Assembly: GCA_963920705.1 (NCBI GenBank)
Contig: OY987228.1
Span: forward strand, 1,795,613-1,859,612
Source: Odiellus spinosus
Taxonomy: Eukaryota > Arthropoda > Arachnida > Opiliones > Phalangiidae
Direction: 5' to 3'
Length of the DNA: 64,000 nt
The notes below the pieces were generated by a model that saw nothing but the letters and a program-made list of their open reading frames with translations, did not search any database and had not been told where the DNA came from. Of this stretch, positions 45,269 through 56,992 are shown one piece after another. Position numbers and translations under genes: made by a program. The stretch's first letter is position 1; each line of letters opens with the position of its first letter.

Positions 45269-46739
45269 TGTATATAGAATAAGGAGCAAATACAGACAGT
45301 CCCGGGTAAAAATAAATACCAACGAAACTGTTTCATTTCTACCCCGAGGATATTTCCGATCTTTAGTGGGAAAGAGCGGGAAAAGATTTAGCCCAAAAAC
45401 CAACTACATTCGGTATTAAAGAAAACGTCTTAAAAATTTATGAATTTGAATCCCCGTCATGTATAGGGCCCGATAGGGCCTCTTCTATCGGGAGAGGCGA
45501 ACGAAAAACCGCTGTTTGGTCTTTGATCAATTCTCCTCCGCCTCTCCTCTCGAACGCAATTTGGCTAAAAGTGGCCCGGGATCGGGAGAGGAGACTGGAA
45601 TGGTGGGTGGGTTGCTATCTATAGGAAAGAGGTTACGCAGTGGTTCTTTATCCGCGAAATCCGTCCGAAGCGAATTGTACAAAGAGAAGATCCAAACAGG
45701 ATGGACAGAGACGTAATAAAAGGTAGATAGATCTAAGCTTCGAATCTAGGGGGTCTTATCGTAAGGCGCGTTTATTCAACCTTCTCTCTTTTTAGCGGAG
45801 AGAGAGTAACTTTCTGGCTACAAAATCGTTTGGAGAAATTCCTAGAAGAGGGAGGAGACCACGGACGATCTCGGAGTAGAATCGGAACTAAGACACTAAT
45901 GGTACTACCTAGTTTGAGAACGAATAAATTTTCGAAATGGGCTTACAACTTGTTAATTCGTATAGTGTCGAAATACTGTCTAAAACTACCATTCGAATCT
46001 TGAAAACTAGATTCCTTAGAGCGAGGTAGTCGCGGGGTCGCTTTCGCGCGGTCTTTTAAGCGAAAGCACTACTAGATTTCTAGGACCAAAACTCAAACGC
46101 TCTTTTTATATCCACCCTGTATAGAGATATAGACGAACTCAACCCGCGAGGAGAGAAAAAGACTCTTAAAAGAACGCGGGGAATAAAAGATGGGTCATTC
46201 CATATGGTTTCACCTAGGCATGCAACCATGGGTCGGCAGATCTTAATGAAATTTGGTACTCTTGTTTCTATGCTTAAAAAACTAGGATTCCAAGATTTTA
46301 AGACGAAAATAAAAATAATTTTTTTTTTGGCGAAATTTAGAGTAAACCCCCACGATTTTTAGAACGTCAGCGAAAAAAGATTATGCTCTTGCGAAAATAG
46401 CAATATCTTACTGCCGCGCCTCGATTGATTCTTTGGAATTTACTCTTGTTTATAGAGTAAAAGGCGAGGAATCCAATGGTCATCTCGAAAATGGTCTACC
46501 TCTTTTAGCTTTTTTGTTTTTAATTTTTTTAAATTTCGCGGGGGGGGGGGGGGTCCTACACTGTGACGTGTGACGTCATGAGGCCAAACTTTTAAAAATT
46601 TTATTTTCACTTTTTTTAAGACCCCGAGGTCACATCTTTCACCTAGTATATGCTTGGTTCTTGGTATTTGTTTCGTATCTAATTGGTAATCAAAAACCAG
46701 TTTCAAATTTTTGGGATTTTTATATTTAAAATATGTACC
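45269..46739 (-). repeat. Invertible-looking spacer, orientation 2
   Basis: Reverse complement of 30179-31646 at high identity; length 1471 versus 1468 bp, with a longer G tract near 46540. Flanking A-repeats are inverted, so recombination between them would flip it. Confidence 0.75.
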
Positions 46740-47245
46740 GGGTGTTTCGAAAATGGTGGTAAGACCGAGCAACAGTGGGTTCTATGGGTCATTTTAAGAC
46801 GAAAATGCTCTATGACGTTTTGTCGTACGGGGTGCCGTTGAAGAGTTACGAAATGAATCATGTACGAATGACCCCTTAACGTACATTAATAAACGTATGC
46901 TCAATGCTAAAATCACTTTTTATCAAGCGCGTGCTTATATTAGCGTAATTTTTTCGCTCTTAATTCACCGGCGCTTGAAGCCCTGAAGTGCGCGTGAAAT
47001 ATCTGTTTCGTTTAGATACGCGCGTTTAGCTTGTAAAACTCTAGCTTAGAAGCGGCCATGAAAATGAGGCTTGTAAAAACCCAGCTAAATAAATAAGCGT
47101 ATTTTATCATTATGTATATACGTTTATTAATGAACGTTAAGGGGTCATCCGCACATAATTCATTTCGTAACTTTTATATGGAGCCCCGTACGACAAAACG
47201 TCATAGAACATTTTCGTCTTAAAATGACCCATAGAACCGTGAAAA
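46740..47245. repeat. A-repeat inverted pair 4
   Basis: Direct copy of pair 2 (31647-32145). Its right half leads into C3orf38-like copy 6 exactly as at 32146. Confidence 0.72.
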
Positions 47246-47734
47246 CCGCAAAAAAATCCGTCCGGAGAGAAAAATGATAGGTTCGCTAGTTTCAACAATT
47301 ATTGACAGAAAATTTGTAATTCTCAAAGGCTCGGAATTAATTTGTAAATTATCCGTACATACTTAGATGTGGTTAAAAAATCAGGAAGCTGGAGCGTAAA
47401 TTTAAAACTTTAGACAAGAATTTTATCTCGCCACGACTTTTCTCCCCTACATTTAAGTGCTTTTTAGCTTTTTTTTTTGGGAGTTTCAATTTCCCATTTA
47501 TTCTCTCAAACCGGGGCTTCTATAGTCTATAGTGCGAGCACAGCCAAAGCGCGTGATCGAGGAGGCTATGGCCTTGACATAAAGCGCGCGAAACCTCGAC
47601 AATTTCATTTCTCGACGGGGGTTCACATCACGTGATTTCCCATAATTTGTAAAAACGTTTTTGAATATTGAGTTTAGCCTAATTATTTTGAAAACCACAA
47701 TCGTTTAAACATTAACAAATTTTTGAGTGTGACG

Positions 47735-49569
47735 ATGGATGCTGAAATTATCACGCTTTTACGTAAACTTTCTTTTGAGGATTTAAACTCACTCACCTTT
47801 ACAACTACCAAGGGATTGGTCAAACCACGGAACAAAGAAGGTACATTACTATTACTAGTTTACTACTTTAATTAATTTAATTAATAATTTTCGACAATGA
47901 GAAAATTAAATCACAATCACGGAATTCCATTACGTTTTGTTACGTTCACCAGCATTGACAATGCCAAATCATTGAGGGATTCTTATACAGATGCCATACA
48001 AGCCATAGTTATGTTTTCCGAGGATCCTTCAATTCTTTTAAGAAGCAGGAAAATCAAAAGGGAGCTGCTCTTTCAATATCTTCTGGATTTGGAGTACAGG
48101 TTTCGGTGAATGGTACTAAAACAGACTACATTGATGCCTGCCTTAGGTTTTGGGGAAATGATGTAAGTTTCTCATGGCCTAAGTTTCTTTTAAAATAATT
48201 AATGAAATTAATCTTTCAAGGACGCGATGCGGGAACAATTGCGAGAAAATGTAGCCCAATTTCAAGTTCAAGCTTACAATATACAAGCTAATCGCAATCC
48301 AGTTCCTCAAGAATGTCAGCCAAGTTACGAAATGAACTTTTTAAATCCCATCATTACCTATCCAAACCAAAAATCTGTTCCACCTCCTTTTGTACAACAA
48401 ATAGTACAAATGCCAAATACTGAACTACATAATCAGGTCCCAATTTTTTATCGACAACATCAAGGGGCCCCTGTACCGATCACAGAAATCATAGAAGAGC
48501 CAAATCATCCTCAAGAACTTGGAACCTATTTTGTCAACTGGCTTTACAAAACATTGAACGGAGATTCCCCCAATTTCCCAAATCCTTCTTTAGTACCAGA
48601 AAGTTTTTGGCCTGATTGCACCATCGAAGTTTACATGGAAGGAAACGATCACGACTCTAAATACGCTTGCATCCAAGGAGCCAACAATATTTTGTTGTTT
48701 TTCAAGTGTGTTTTGAACAGTAATCGACTCTATGTGGTTCCCGAAATGGAATCTATTGAAACAAACCACAATAGTCACGGTGTAGTCAAAATTACGGTCA
48801 AAGGAATTATGCATCAAATACCAAATGTAGCTGGTAGGTTACTCCTCAATCTTTGATATTAGTATACCAGGGTTTGTACAAACATATAAAACATAGAAAA
48901 CCTGGAAATATGTTACAAAAACTGATGACACTCAAAACTGAGAAAAGGGAAGATTTTGTAGCTTCTAAAAACAGAACTCTCAATTTTGTTTATTTGAAGC
49001 CCAATTTTCTATATTATTAACATTTTTTATTTTAAAAATATACACAGGAAAATTTAAGAAAAGTAAAATGTCTGGAAATGCATTGTCGAAATTCATGTAC
49101 AAACCCTGAATCTTACCTAAACCAATTGAGTTTTTAAAGGGATAATGAAGATGACAAACATGTTATTCTCATCGCTTAAGAGCGTTAAAAATTAAAATAG
49201 GCATAAAAGATAAAATTCACCAGAGGCTTCTACTACATTATAGTTAATTTAAAATTACTTTAAACAAAGTTGTGAAACGTAAAGAAATCATTTATACATA
49301 TTTTAACGCTTCTATTGGATTAAAAATAACTTTGTACTCGTCTTCATTATCCCTTTAATCCTATCCCTTTTTTTTTGTAAATAGCTAATAATGTTTGTTT
49401 ATTGATTTATTTAGGACTATTCGAACAAGTTTTCCTTCTTATCAGAGACCCAGCAGTAGCGACTGAAGTTAGGAAAATCAGAAACACAATGTTGAGAATG
49501 AAGCTTAATTGTCCTCTTCAAGATTTTCTTCAGTGTCAAGAAGCTTTCATAAATATGATATTCAACTAG
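47735..49569 (+). pseudogene. C3orf38: C3orf38-like copy 6, frameshifted
   Basis: All four exons are present, but exon 2 has lost one base (gatttggagtac for gattctggagtac, near 48088), which closes the frame after YLLDLEYRF. Exons 3 (to 48834) and 4 (to 49569) are otherwise intact. It heads the third copy of the arm. Confidence 0.88.
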
Positions 49570-50689
49570 TCTGCGCGTTTGTTTTTAAATTTCAAATTTT
49601 AATTGAAAAATGTGGCGTCCCCAAAAAAATAATCAATTTTATGGAAATGAACAAGAAAATTGAAAAAGGTTTATTCTTAATAAAAAACATGTACATTCCA
49701 AAAAAAAACAGTGAGTTTAAAATATCATTTTCTAATTCTCGTTGATCTTCGAGTTACAATCACTTTGGTTTCTGAAGGTTCTTCGGTCAGAGCCACTCTG
49801 CTCCTGAACGGTCCCTGTGCTTCCCTGCATTTTTCCCCTCTCCCCCTTCAAAAAACGCTCTTATAATGTGGCGGTATCTTTTATCGGCACAATTGAAGGA
49901 ACTAAAAAAAAATCACTACCATAAATTTCTCTTAGGGGAGAGTCTGTTTTTTCTTTCCCATCTATTTCAAAAAATCTCCCAAGAATGAAATGGTCAATTC
50001 ATTACAGCGTATGAATGCCATATATTGGTATAGTTAGTAATCAAACAATTTGTATTTTAATTTTTTTAGCAACGCGCGTGTATTTTATTAAAAAGAGCAA
50101 CATCTTTATTAAAATAAATAAGGACGATTTTAATAAAAAGATAATATTTTTTGGTTACCGCTAGGGGCTAGTTTATTTACGTCACACATTTGAAAATTTG
50201 ACGTGTGAACACTAGAGTTACTCACGGACTTTCAATTTAGATTGAAAGTCCGTGAGTAACTATTGCGCTAAGTTCCATAGTTACATTGTTTATATATGCT
50301 ATATAACAGTTTGAATAGGTGGGATGCTGTTTATGATTCATAAATTTAAAAATCAAATTCTTCTTACCAGGCGTTTACACGGTCTCATCGGTCAAAACTT
50401 TTAAAACTTAGTAAAAATGATCATGAATATGTGTATCACAGCGGAGGGAGGGGGGCGAGGGCAACCATATAAAATAATAAACTCGTTAATCTGCCCCCTT
50501 TTAAGTAAGCAAAAAGAATCCAAAAGTAAATTTATTTATATTTTATTAATTTCTTCCAGACTACAAAAAAAGTATAGTTACGAAGTTGTAATTTTTTAAA
50601 CCTAGTCAAATCATGGAAGAACCGGATTTCGTTACTCCATGGTCAAATTGTTAGGTTTTGTAGCTATCTCACGGAATAGTTTAAAGACA
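49570..50689. other. Non-coding spacer, third arm copy
   Basis: Direct copy of 2440-3575, with the hairpin at 50216-50261 and a small deletion near 49685 and 50103. No gene is supported. Confidence 0.6.
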
Positions 50690-51955
50690 TCACAATCGTG
50701 TGGAGCGAAAACAATTATAAATATAATTCGTTTGATGTATTATTAATCTTCGGGGTTTTGAAAAATCAAATTCTATTCCTAAGAAGTACTTAATTTCTCC
50801 TAAATCCGTAACGTCAAATGATTTTATTAATAATTCGAATATCTTCTTCATTGTTATTATATATCGCGAAAGTATCAATATATCATCAACGTAAACAATG
50901 ACTATTGCTGACCATCCTAATCTGTACACGCAGTTACATCCTTTAAGTCTTGATAAACCGAGTTGTCCGAATGTTTTATCTAGTTCATTGAACCATTCAC
51001 GACCACTTTGCTTAAGTCCATATAACGCCCTTTTCAATTTCCAAATATAGTTTTCTTTGCCAGGTATGACGAATCCTTCTGGTTGCGCTAAATATATATT
51101 TTCTGACAACTTTCCATACAAATAGGCGCATTTTATATCGAGATGATTGTGAGTCCATCCCAAACAGACTACGAAAATGTATAATAATATACTGATTATT
51201 GTGAAATTAACTACCGGGGCATAGGTTTGATAATAATCAATTCCATATTTTTGAGCGAATCCCTGAGCTACTAAACGAGCTTTGTATTTACTAATTTCAC
51301 CATTTGCTTTCTTCTTTATAGTGTATACCCATTTACATCCTATAATTTTCTTCGCTTCTGATTTGGGTTTATTATCATAAACGTCTCTTTCTTTTATAGT
51401 TTTCAATTCTTCCTTCATAGTAGTTTCCCATTTTTCAGAATCTTTGCAACTCATAGCTTCTTGATACGTAAGTGGTATTTCCACACAATTTGCTTCTATA
51501 TTATTTCTTGTTTTCGCCGTTGGTTTAAAAGAAAATTGTTTACTCTCAAATGGTTCACCTTTACTTTTGAATAATTTCTGAATATCGTTAAGTGATCTTA
51601 AAGGTTTCTTTCCATAATAATAATATACATCGGTTCTTGATCCGGTTTTTCTAGGAACTTCTTTTCTCGTTAAATTTAGGGGTAAGATAATACTATTGTC
51701 CGTCGCTTTTGCAGGTTTTTCGAAGGTAACATATTCATCATCGTCACTTTCAGCTATATCACTTTCATCTTCCATTTCGGTTACTTCTTCTATTGCTTCT
51801 AGTGGAGTTTTAACTTTTATACCTTCCGATTCTACTAATCTGTCTACTTTCTTCGGAACAACCTCTCTTGACGTTACTTCTTTACTTCCATTAGAATAAT
51901 CGCTTTGACATTCTTCATTATAGAAATATACAAATTCTTCGTCCTTTGTCGTGTC
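50690..51955 (-). pseudogene. Copia reverse transcriptase fragment, third copy
   Basis: The longest open copy (to 51775 in one frame), retaining the 21 bp lost in the left arm and lacking the extra stop of the right arm. IVYVDDILIL and LDIKCAYLYG are intact. It is still separated from integrase by the shared TAA and ends at the same truncated point. Confidence 0.88.
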
Positions 51956-52740
51956 TTATTCATGAATACCCAGTTTATTTTCATTAAATTTTACATGTTT
52001 CGTTTCTATAACTTTTCTTTCATTTGGGAGCCAAATTCTATATCCTCTTGTGTTCATTGCGTAACCAACTAATATACCGAGTTTAGACCTCCTTTGTAGT
52101 TTGTTACGATATATCTTCGGTATCAATGTGAACGCTAAACATCCGTAAACTTTTAAATGTTGTACCGATGGTTTTCTATTTAGCCATAATTCTTCTGGTA
52201 CTTTTCGTTTGGTATTTGAGTGAGGTAATCGGTTAGTTAAATGTGTGAAGGCCATTAATGCTTCACCCCAGAGTTCCTGGGGTAACTTGGCTTCAATCAG
52301 CATAGCGCGTACTCCGTCCATCAGTGTACGATTTGAACGTTCAGCGATTCTGTTCATCTCAGGTGTATATACATTTGTTCGTTCCATTTTTATACCTTCT
52401 TTCACATAGTTTCTTAAATTCATTTGAACATTATTCCATTCCGTTGTCTGTTCTTAATCGCTTCAGTTTACTTCCAGATTGTCTCTCTGCCCACGCTTTA
52501 TATATTTGAAATTTCATCATCGCTTCACTTTTCTTTTCCATCGTATAAACCATCGTTTTTCTGGTATGATCATCAATAAAACTTATAAAGTAGCTGGCAC
52601 CACCTTGAGATTGTTTGGGTGCGGGTCCCCATACGTCGCTATGTACCAAGTCTAAAATATTGTTACTCGTTATTTTTTCAATTTCTCTCGATGGTTCTTT
52701 AGTTGCTTTTGCTAGTTTACAAGATACGCAAATATCCATT
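51956..52740 (-). pseudogene. Copia integrase fragment, third copy
   Basis: It carries the shared frameshift and, in addition, a TAA in place of a Tyr codon right after TDNGME (about 52431). Catalytic acids remain recognisable in the two frames. Confidence 0.88.
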
Positions 52741-52774
52741 AGTAGTTTATTCCTGTACAACAAAAAGGGGGAAA

Positions 52775-53070
52775 ACACTTTTATCTTTCCACCCCCCTCC
52801 AAAACAACCAATGACGTCATCAAATCAACAAATTAGCATCATCCCCGCCCTTAAAAACAACAAATGACGTCATCCGTCAACAATACTCGCGTCATCCCCG
52901 CCCCCAAAGGCTACAGATTTACCTAATTAGCCCCGCCCCCAAAATCAACAAACAACGCATCCGTCAACAGCGCATCCGTCAATAAACAGCTCATCCATCA
53001 ACAAATGACCTCATCCGTCAACAAATTGGCCTAATTAACCCCGCCAGTCTGACCCGGCCTAACCCTCGGT
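52775..53070. promoter_or_regulatory. CRE, GC-box and iteron array, third copy
   Basis: Same motifs as 5640-5960: tgacgtca near 52813 and 52865, ccccgccccc near 52897 and 52930, and catccgtcaa repeats. It precedes the full-length membrane-protein gene. Confidence 0.58.
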
Positions 53071-53296
53071 CGAAAAACCCATTTTCAAGGAGGACTGACA
53101 CAAATTTTAATTTTTCCGTCCCTGCTCCTTTATTTTTCCAAAAATGACAAAAGTTTTAACACTATATCGGTAGAATTCTAGGCTCATATCAACGTCATTC
53201 CGACGTCATTTTTAATACATCACGTGACTTTAAAGATATCAAACAAAAAACCCTTCAGTTAAACGTCATTTAAACTCGGAAATCCAAACTTTGAAG

Positions 53297-53662
53297 ATGT
53301 TGGATCTTGAATCGTTTTTAACTTTTACTCTCGATATCTGGATCGACTATTGGTTATTGTTAACTGGGATTTTCATTGTACTGCTTCTTCAAATTCCACC
53401 AAATTGGCTGGTCGCTCTAGTCCTTATATTTTTGTTACCCATATCAATACCAATTGCTTTTTGTGTTTCGTTATTAACAAACGATCCACATTGTCTCTTG
53501 GTAACATGTTCACCTTTATTTTGGATTTTGTTTTACGGATACGAAGCTTTAAAGACATTGTTTTTAGTTCCTGTAAAAATCTCAGAGTATTTTTATAGAG
53601 AAAGTCAGTTTTATTATTTTTCATGCCTCAGGAAATATGGAAAATTAAATGAAAAGCAATAA
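53297..53662 (+). CDS. Small multi-pass membrane protein, third copy
   Basis: Full-length 121-residue form, nearly identical to the right-arm copy, so the left-arm 37-codon deletion is the derived state. The ATG at 53297 is preferred over the TTG six bases upstream. Confidence 0.6.
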   Translation: MLDLESFLTFTLDIWIDYWLLLTGIFIVLLLQIPPNWLVALVLIFLLPISIPIAFCVSLLTNDPHCLLVTCSPLFWILFYGYEALKTLFLVPVKISEYFYRESQFYYFSCLRKYGKLNEKQ

Positions 53663-53689
53663 ATTGTTTTGTTTAACATATTTGTATTT

Positions 53690-54153
53690 TTATTCACAAT
53701 TTAAAACACACCACATTTCATTGTTAATAGTATCTTCAGCTTTAAACTTAACAAAATAACGCTCCTCTAGGCTCTTAAAGGCCGCATCTTGAAAGTCTTG
53801 ACATTCTTCGTTGGAGTTATATTTGTGAATTCTCCCTTTTTTACTTTTTCTTGATATAACGCGATTTCCATTGTCTCGCGAACAAAACCGATGGAACGCG
53901 GTAAAAGTTAGATTAATTGTCAAAGATATTTCAATGATAATATTTGGCAGACGCGAATTCTTCAGCATTTTAAGACACACAAGTTTTTCAATTATATTTT
54001 GAAAAGGTTCACCATATTGCTCGCGTTTATGATCAATCTCCAGGAGATAAAGCGTCCCTAAACGCGACACTTTAATTTTTAGATTGCCTTTTACATATTC
54101 TAAACCCCACAGTTATACGTAGAGCACACGGATGTAAATTTATCCCTTGACAT
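53690..54153 (-). CDS. Unknown cysteine-containing protein with a frame switch, third copy
   Basis: As in both arms, the ATG frame (54153) and the long frame are offset by one base at a GGGG run (as read on -). Small substitutions only (EERYF for DERYF). Persistence in three copies is why I keep it as a gene rather than a pseudogene. Confidence 0.48.
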
Positions 54154-54346
54154 TTGTGAAAGAGAGATATAAGGTTAGACATGTGATTCGGAAAGGATTA
54201 AAAGGATGCTCAAGTTAAAATAAGCGTTGAAAAGGAAAGATTAATTAATGTTAGTAAGGAAATTGAAGGATAAAATAAGAGAGGAATGAAATGGGAAGGA
54301 TGGGCAAAATAAAATAATAGAAAGAAGGAAAGGGATTATCCAAAGA

Positions 54347-54695
54347 CTAATCTTTGGGATAGCGGCAGCAGTGATAATTCACTTTATTCTCCCTTTCAAA
54401 AACGCTACACGCTTTCATATATCGATTTTCAGGGGGGCAAAACTGTTTACAGTTGACACAAATATCATTTAACGGTAAATATTCTAAGGGTGGAAAGGAT
54501 ATTTGTGTCAATAGAACATTTTCCCGCTGAAGATATACGGCTTCTTTAAAGACATAGCACGTGGGGTTAAGGCAGAAATGAATAATTTGATCTACTGTAT
54601 GACACACAGCATAAGTTATGTCGCACGAAGGACACTGGGGAATTTCATTCCTTTTTATGATTTTTTTCCGCGGTAATTGCGTCTCAGATGGAAAT
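54347..54695 (-). CDS. Cysteine-rich zinc-ribbon-like exon, third copy (open)
   Basis: With 7 A in the homopolymer the frame is open from the tatatag acceptor (54695) to the TAG at 54347, about 115 codons with CPSC, CLNPTC and CVNCKQFC. It is the only open version in the window. A first exon should lie upstream (rightward), in or before the 54750-55247 repeats, but I cannot place it. Confidence 0.55.
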
Positions 54696-54749
54696 CTATA
54701 TAAAAAATCAAAATATACTCAATTTTATTAAAATGGCAAGGTTTTTCTT

Positions 54750-55247
54750 TCTATTTAACATGTAATCTAACTATACTTAAAATATTTAAAGAGCGTTTCA
54801 AAACTCGGGTTTATATAAAAAGTATATATTGTTCTAAAAAGTTAATTACTTTTTTACAAGGGCGTGTATCATATTGAAAATATTAGATCCTCTAGGGCAT
54901 AAATATATTCAAATTATTTTACTATAAAAGTATTCAAGGCTTTAAGTAAAGAGTTTCTTATATGATAATTAAACCAAGTTGGGAAATGTTTAATATAGTT
55001 ATTTAACATGTAATCTAACTATACTTAAAATATTTAAAGAGCGTTTCAAAACTCGGGTTTATATAAAAAATATATATTGCCCTAAAAAGTTAATTACTTT
55101 TTTACAAGGGCGTGTATCATATTGAAAATATTAGATCCTCTAGGGCATAAATATATTCAACTTATTTTACTATAAAAGTATTCAAGGCATTAAGTAAAGA
55201 GTTTCTTATATGATAATTAAACTAAGTTGGGAAATGTTTAATATAGT
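54750..55247. repeat. Tandem duplication, third copy
   Basis: Direct copy of 7500-7997. The arm similarity ends soon after, at 55266. Confidence 0.83.
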
Positions 55248-55341
55248 TAATATGCACGTGTTCATATATAGTATGAAAATGAGCGTTTAAGCACAGGAGG
55301 TGCCAAGAGGTGCCCAATTTTTTTTTTTTTTCAAAATTTTT

Positions 55342-55412
55342 TCATCCGGGTTTCGAACCCGGTACCTCATGTATGTGGGGATGACGTTTCACACCACTAC
55401 ACTACGTCTTCT
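55342..55412 (-). tRNA. tRNA-like or tRNA-SINE fragment, probably not functional
   Basis: Read on -, there is an A box (gtagtgtagtggt, 55393-55406) and a perfect T arm, ccggg-ttcgaaa-cccgg (55362-55346), with the spacing of a tRNA. The anticodon region reads around CAC (Val-like), but the anticodon and acceptor stems do not pair well, and the 3' side runs into A-rich sequence (poly-T at 55317-55331 on +). A tRNA-derived SINE head or decayed tRNA is more likely than a working tRNA. Confidence 0.5.
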
Positions 55413-55880
55413 TATCAACTTTTAAACTATTTTCCATCCTTATCTATATTCTCGGTTCTTATCTCTATGTTCAGATATCACGTGATTGAAAGTTTAAATT
55501 TTAAGGCGCGAAGATATGGGAAAATCAGTTAGCTTTGGTATCTCTACCATTTACAAAATACCATATGAAGATAGGGTTAACCACGAATTTCGTCAATTAT
55601 GTATGTTTAGAATGCGTATTAAATGCGTGTACGAACCAATATTAAAACCAATACTGCAACTGAAACAAATGAAATATGAGTGATATGGGAAAACCCAACA
55701 CGTCATTATATCAAAGGTCGCGTATTTTCATGGTAAAACATCTAGCTCCATCGTATAGATAAAGTCATTTTACGAAACTCCTGATACTCATCTAGACCTG
55801 CACTCTTCTGGTAAGTATTTTTTTAAGATCTTAAAGTCATATATATTCGATGATACTCCAATATTCTCTCATTTATCGAT
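55413..55880. other. Left flank of the second virus-like element
   Basis: No ORF is supported. It contains tcacgtgatt near 55488 and several short AT-rich stretches. It probably holds the terminus and promoter of the second element, but no terminal inverted repeat can be confirmed because the other end is outside the window. Confidence 0.4.
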
Positions 55881-56516
55881 TTGGATTTAAGTCTGCAACA
55901 CCCTTTTAACGGACTGGTGGCTGGAGTAGCAGGATGTGGAAAAAGCGTCTTTGTTGCGAAATTAATTGAACACAAGGAAATTAGAATTTCGCCCCCACCC
56001 GAACGGATAATATGGTGTTATACTGAATACCAAGACAAACTATTTAATTCCATATCGAGCCATACCCCAAGCGTGGAATTTCACGAAGGTCTATTGGATG
56101 TAGGCACTTTAAACGCCAACGTTAGAAACTTTGTTATATTAGACGACCTTTTATGCGAAATCGCTAATAACAAGGAAGTTACCAACTTATTTATTCGAGG
56201 ATCCCATCATCGGAATACCTCAGTATTAATTTTAATGCAAAACCTCTACTACCCAGGAAAGGAAATTCGAACATTGAATCTCAACGCTCATTATCTGATA
56301 ATCTTTAAAACACCGAGAGACCAATCTGCGATCCTACATTTGGCGAAACAGATATCTCCAGTCAACAGTAAATACGTTGTGGACGCGTTTAGACAAGCCA
56401 CAGCTATCAGTTACGGATATCTATTCGTAGACCTCAAAGCTACGACCCCGGAAGATAGAAGACTAAAGACCGGGATTTTACCAGGAGAACAAGCCGCCAT
56501 TTTTCTACCAAAATGA
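55881..56516 (+). CDS. Packaging ATPase of the second element
   Basis: A 211-residue ATPase with Walker A GVAGCGKS (residues 15-22) and Walker B VILDDLL (residues 85-91), then SHHRNTSVLILMQNLYYPGKE as in the first element's ATPase. The role is DNA packaging into the virion. The first codon of the conserved frame is TTG (ttggatttaag), with no upstream in-frame ATG close by; either the start codon has mutated or a short 5' exon exists, as in genes of the first element. The stop overlaps the next ATG (ATGA at 56513). Confidence 0.85.
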   Translation: MDLSLQHPFNGLVAGVAGCGKSVFVAKLIEHKEIRISPPPERIIWCYTEYQDKLFNSISSHTPSVEFHEGLLDVGTLNANVRNFVILDDLLCEIANNKEVTNLFIRGSHHRNTSVLILMQNLYYPGKEIRTLNLNAHYLIIFKTPRDQSAILHLAKQISPVNSKYVVDAFRQATAISYGYLFVDLKATTPEDRRLKTGILPGEQAAIFLPK

Positions 56517-56992
56517 CCGGAATAATCGAAGCAAACTTCTTCAGAGTTCAAGACCAATGGATCGTGAAAGAAATATCACTATTCGTGAAGGAGACGGGCG
56601 AACACGAGGTATGGATCTTTAAAGCGCCATTCCCATTCACGGACTTATCGTCTAAGGATAAAAGGCAATGTCAATGGCTGACGAGGAACAGTTGCGACTT
56701 ACGCTGGGACGAAGGAGATCATCCATTCGAAGCTCAGGCTGAAATTGCCAAAATCATACGAGAGAAAGCCATTACTTTTATAACCAAAGGCTTAGAAAAA
56801 TCTATCGTGTTATCAAGGTTTTTGAAGACTGAAGTCGCTAACGCCGAAGATTTGGGCTGCCCAAGACTAGTAACTATAATTTGTGGAACGCCCAGAAGTT
56901 GTACGTTTCACCGAGACGAAAACAATTGTACGCTCGTGAAAGCTGCCCGATTAGCTACATGGCTCCGCCGAAGAGAGTACACGAGCACTTAG
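56513..56992 (+). CDS. C/H/C-motif protein of the second element
   Basis: A 159-residue single-exon protein related to the spliced genes at 8567-10358 and 19407-21173: QWIVKEISLF, FKAPFPFTDLSSKDKR, FITKGLEKS, LGCPRL, then CTFHRDENNC near the C-terminus. The conserved C-x2-H...C end suggests a metal site. I believe such ORFs are common near Maverick genes, and the pattern hints at an RNase H-like fold, but the function is not established. It overlaps the ATPase stop and the next gene's start. Confidence 0.7.
   Translation: MTGIIEANFFRVQDQWIVKEISLFVKETGEHEVWIFKAPFPFTDLSSKDKRQCQWLTRNSCDLRWDEGDHPFEAQAEIAKIIREKAITFITKGLEKSIVLSRFLKTEVANAEDLGCPRLVTIICGTPRSCTFHRDENNCTLVKAARLATWLRRREYTST

Noticed and set aside
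55342..55412. Functional tRNA-Val gene
   Set aside because: The acceptor and anticodon stems do not pair, and the 3' side is A-rich, so a SINE or decayed copy fits better.
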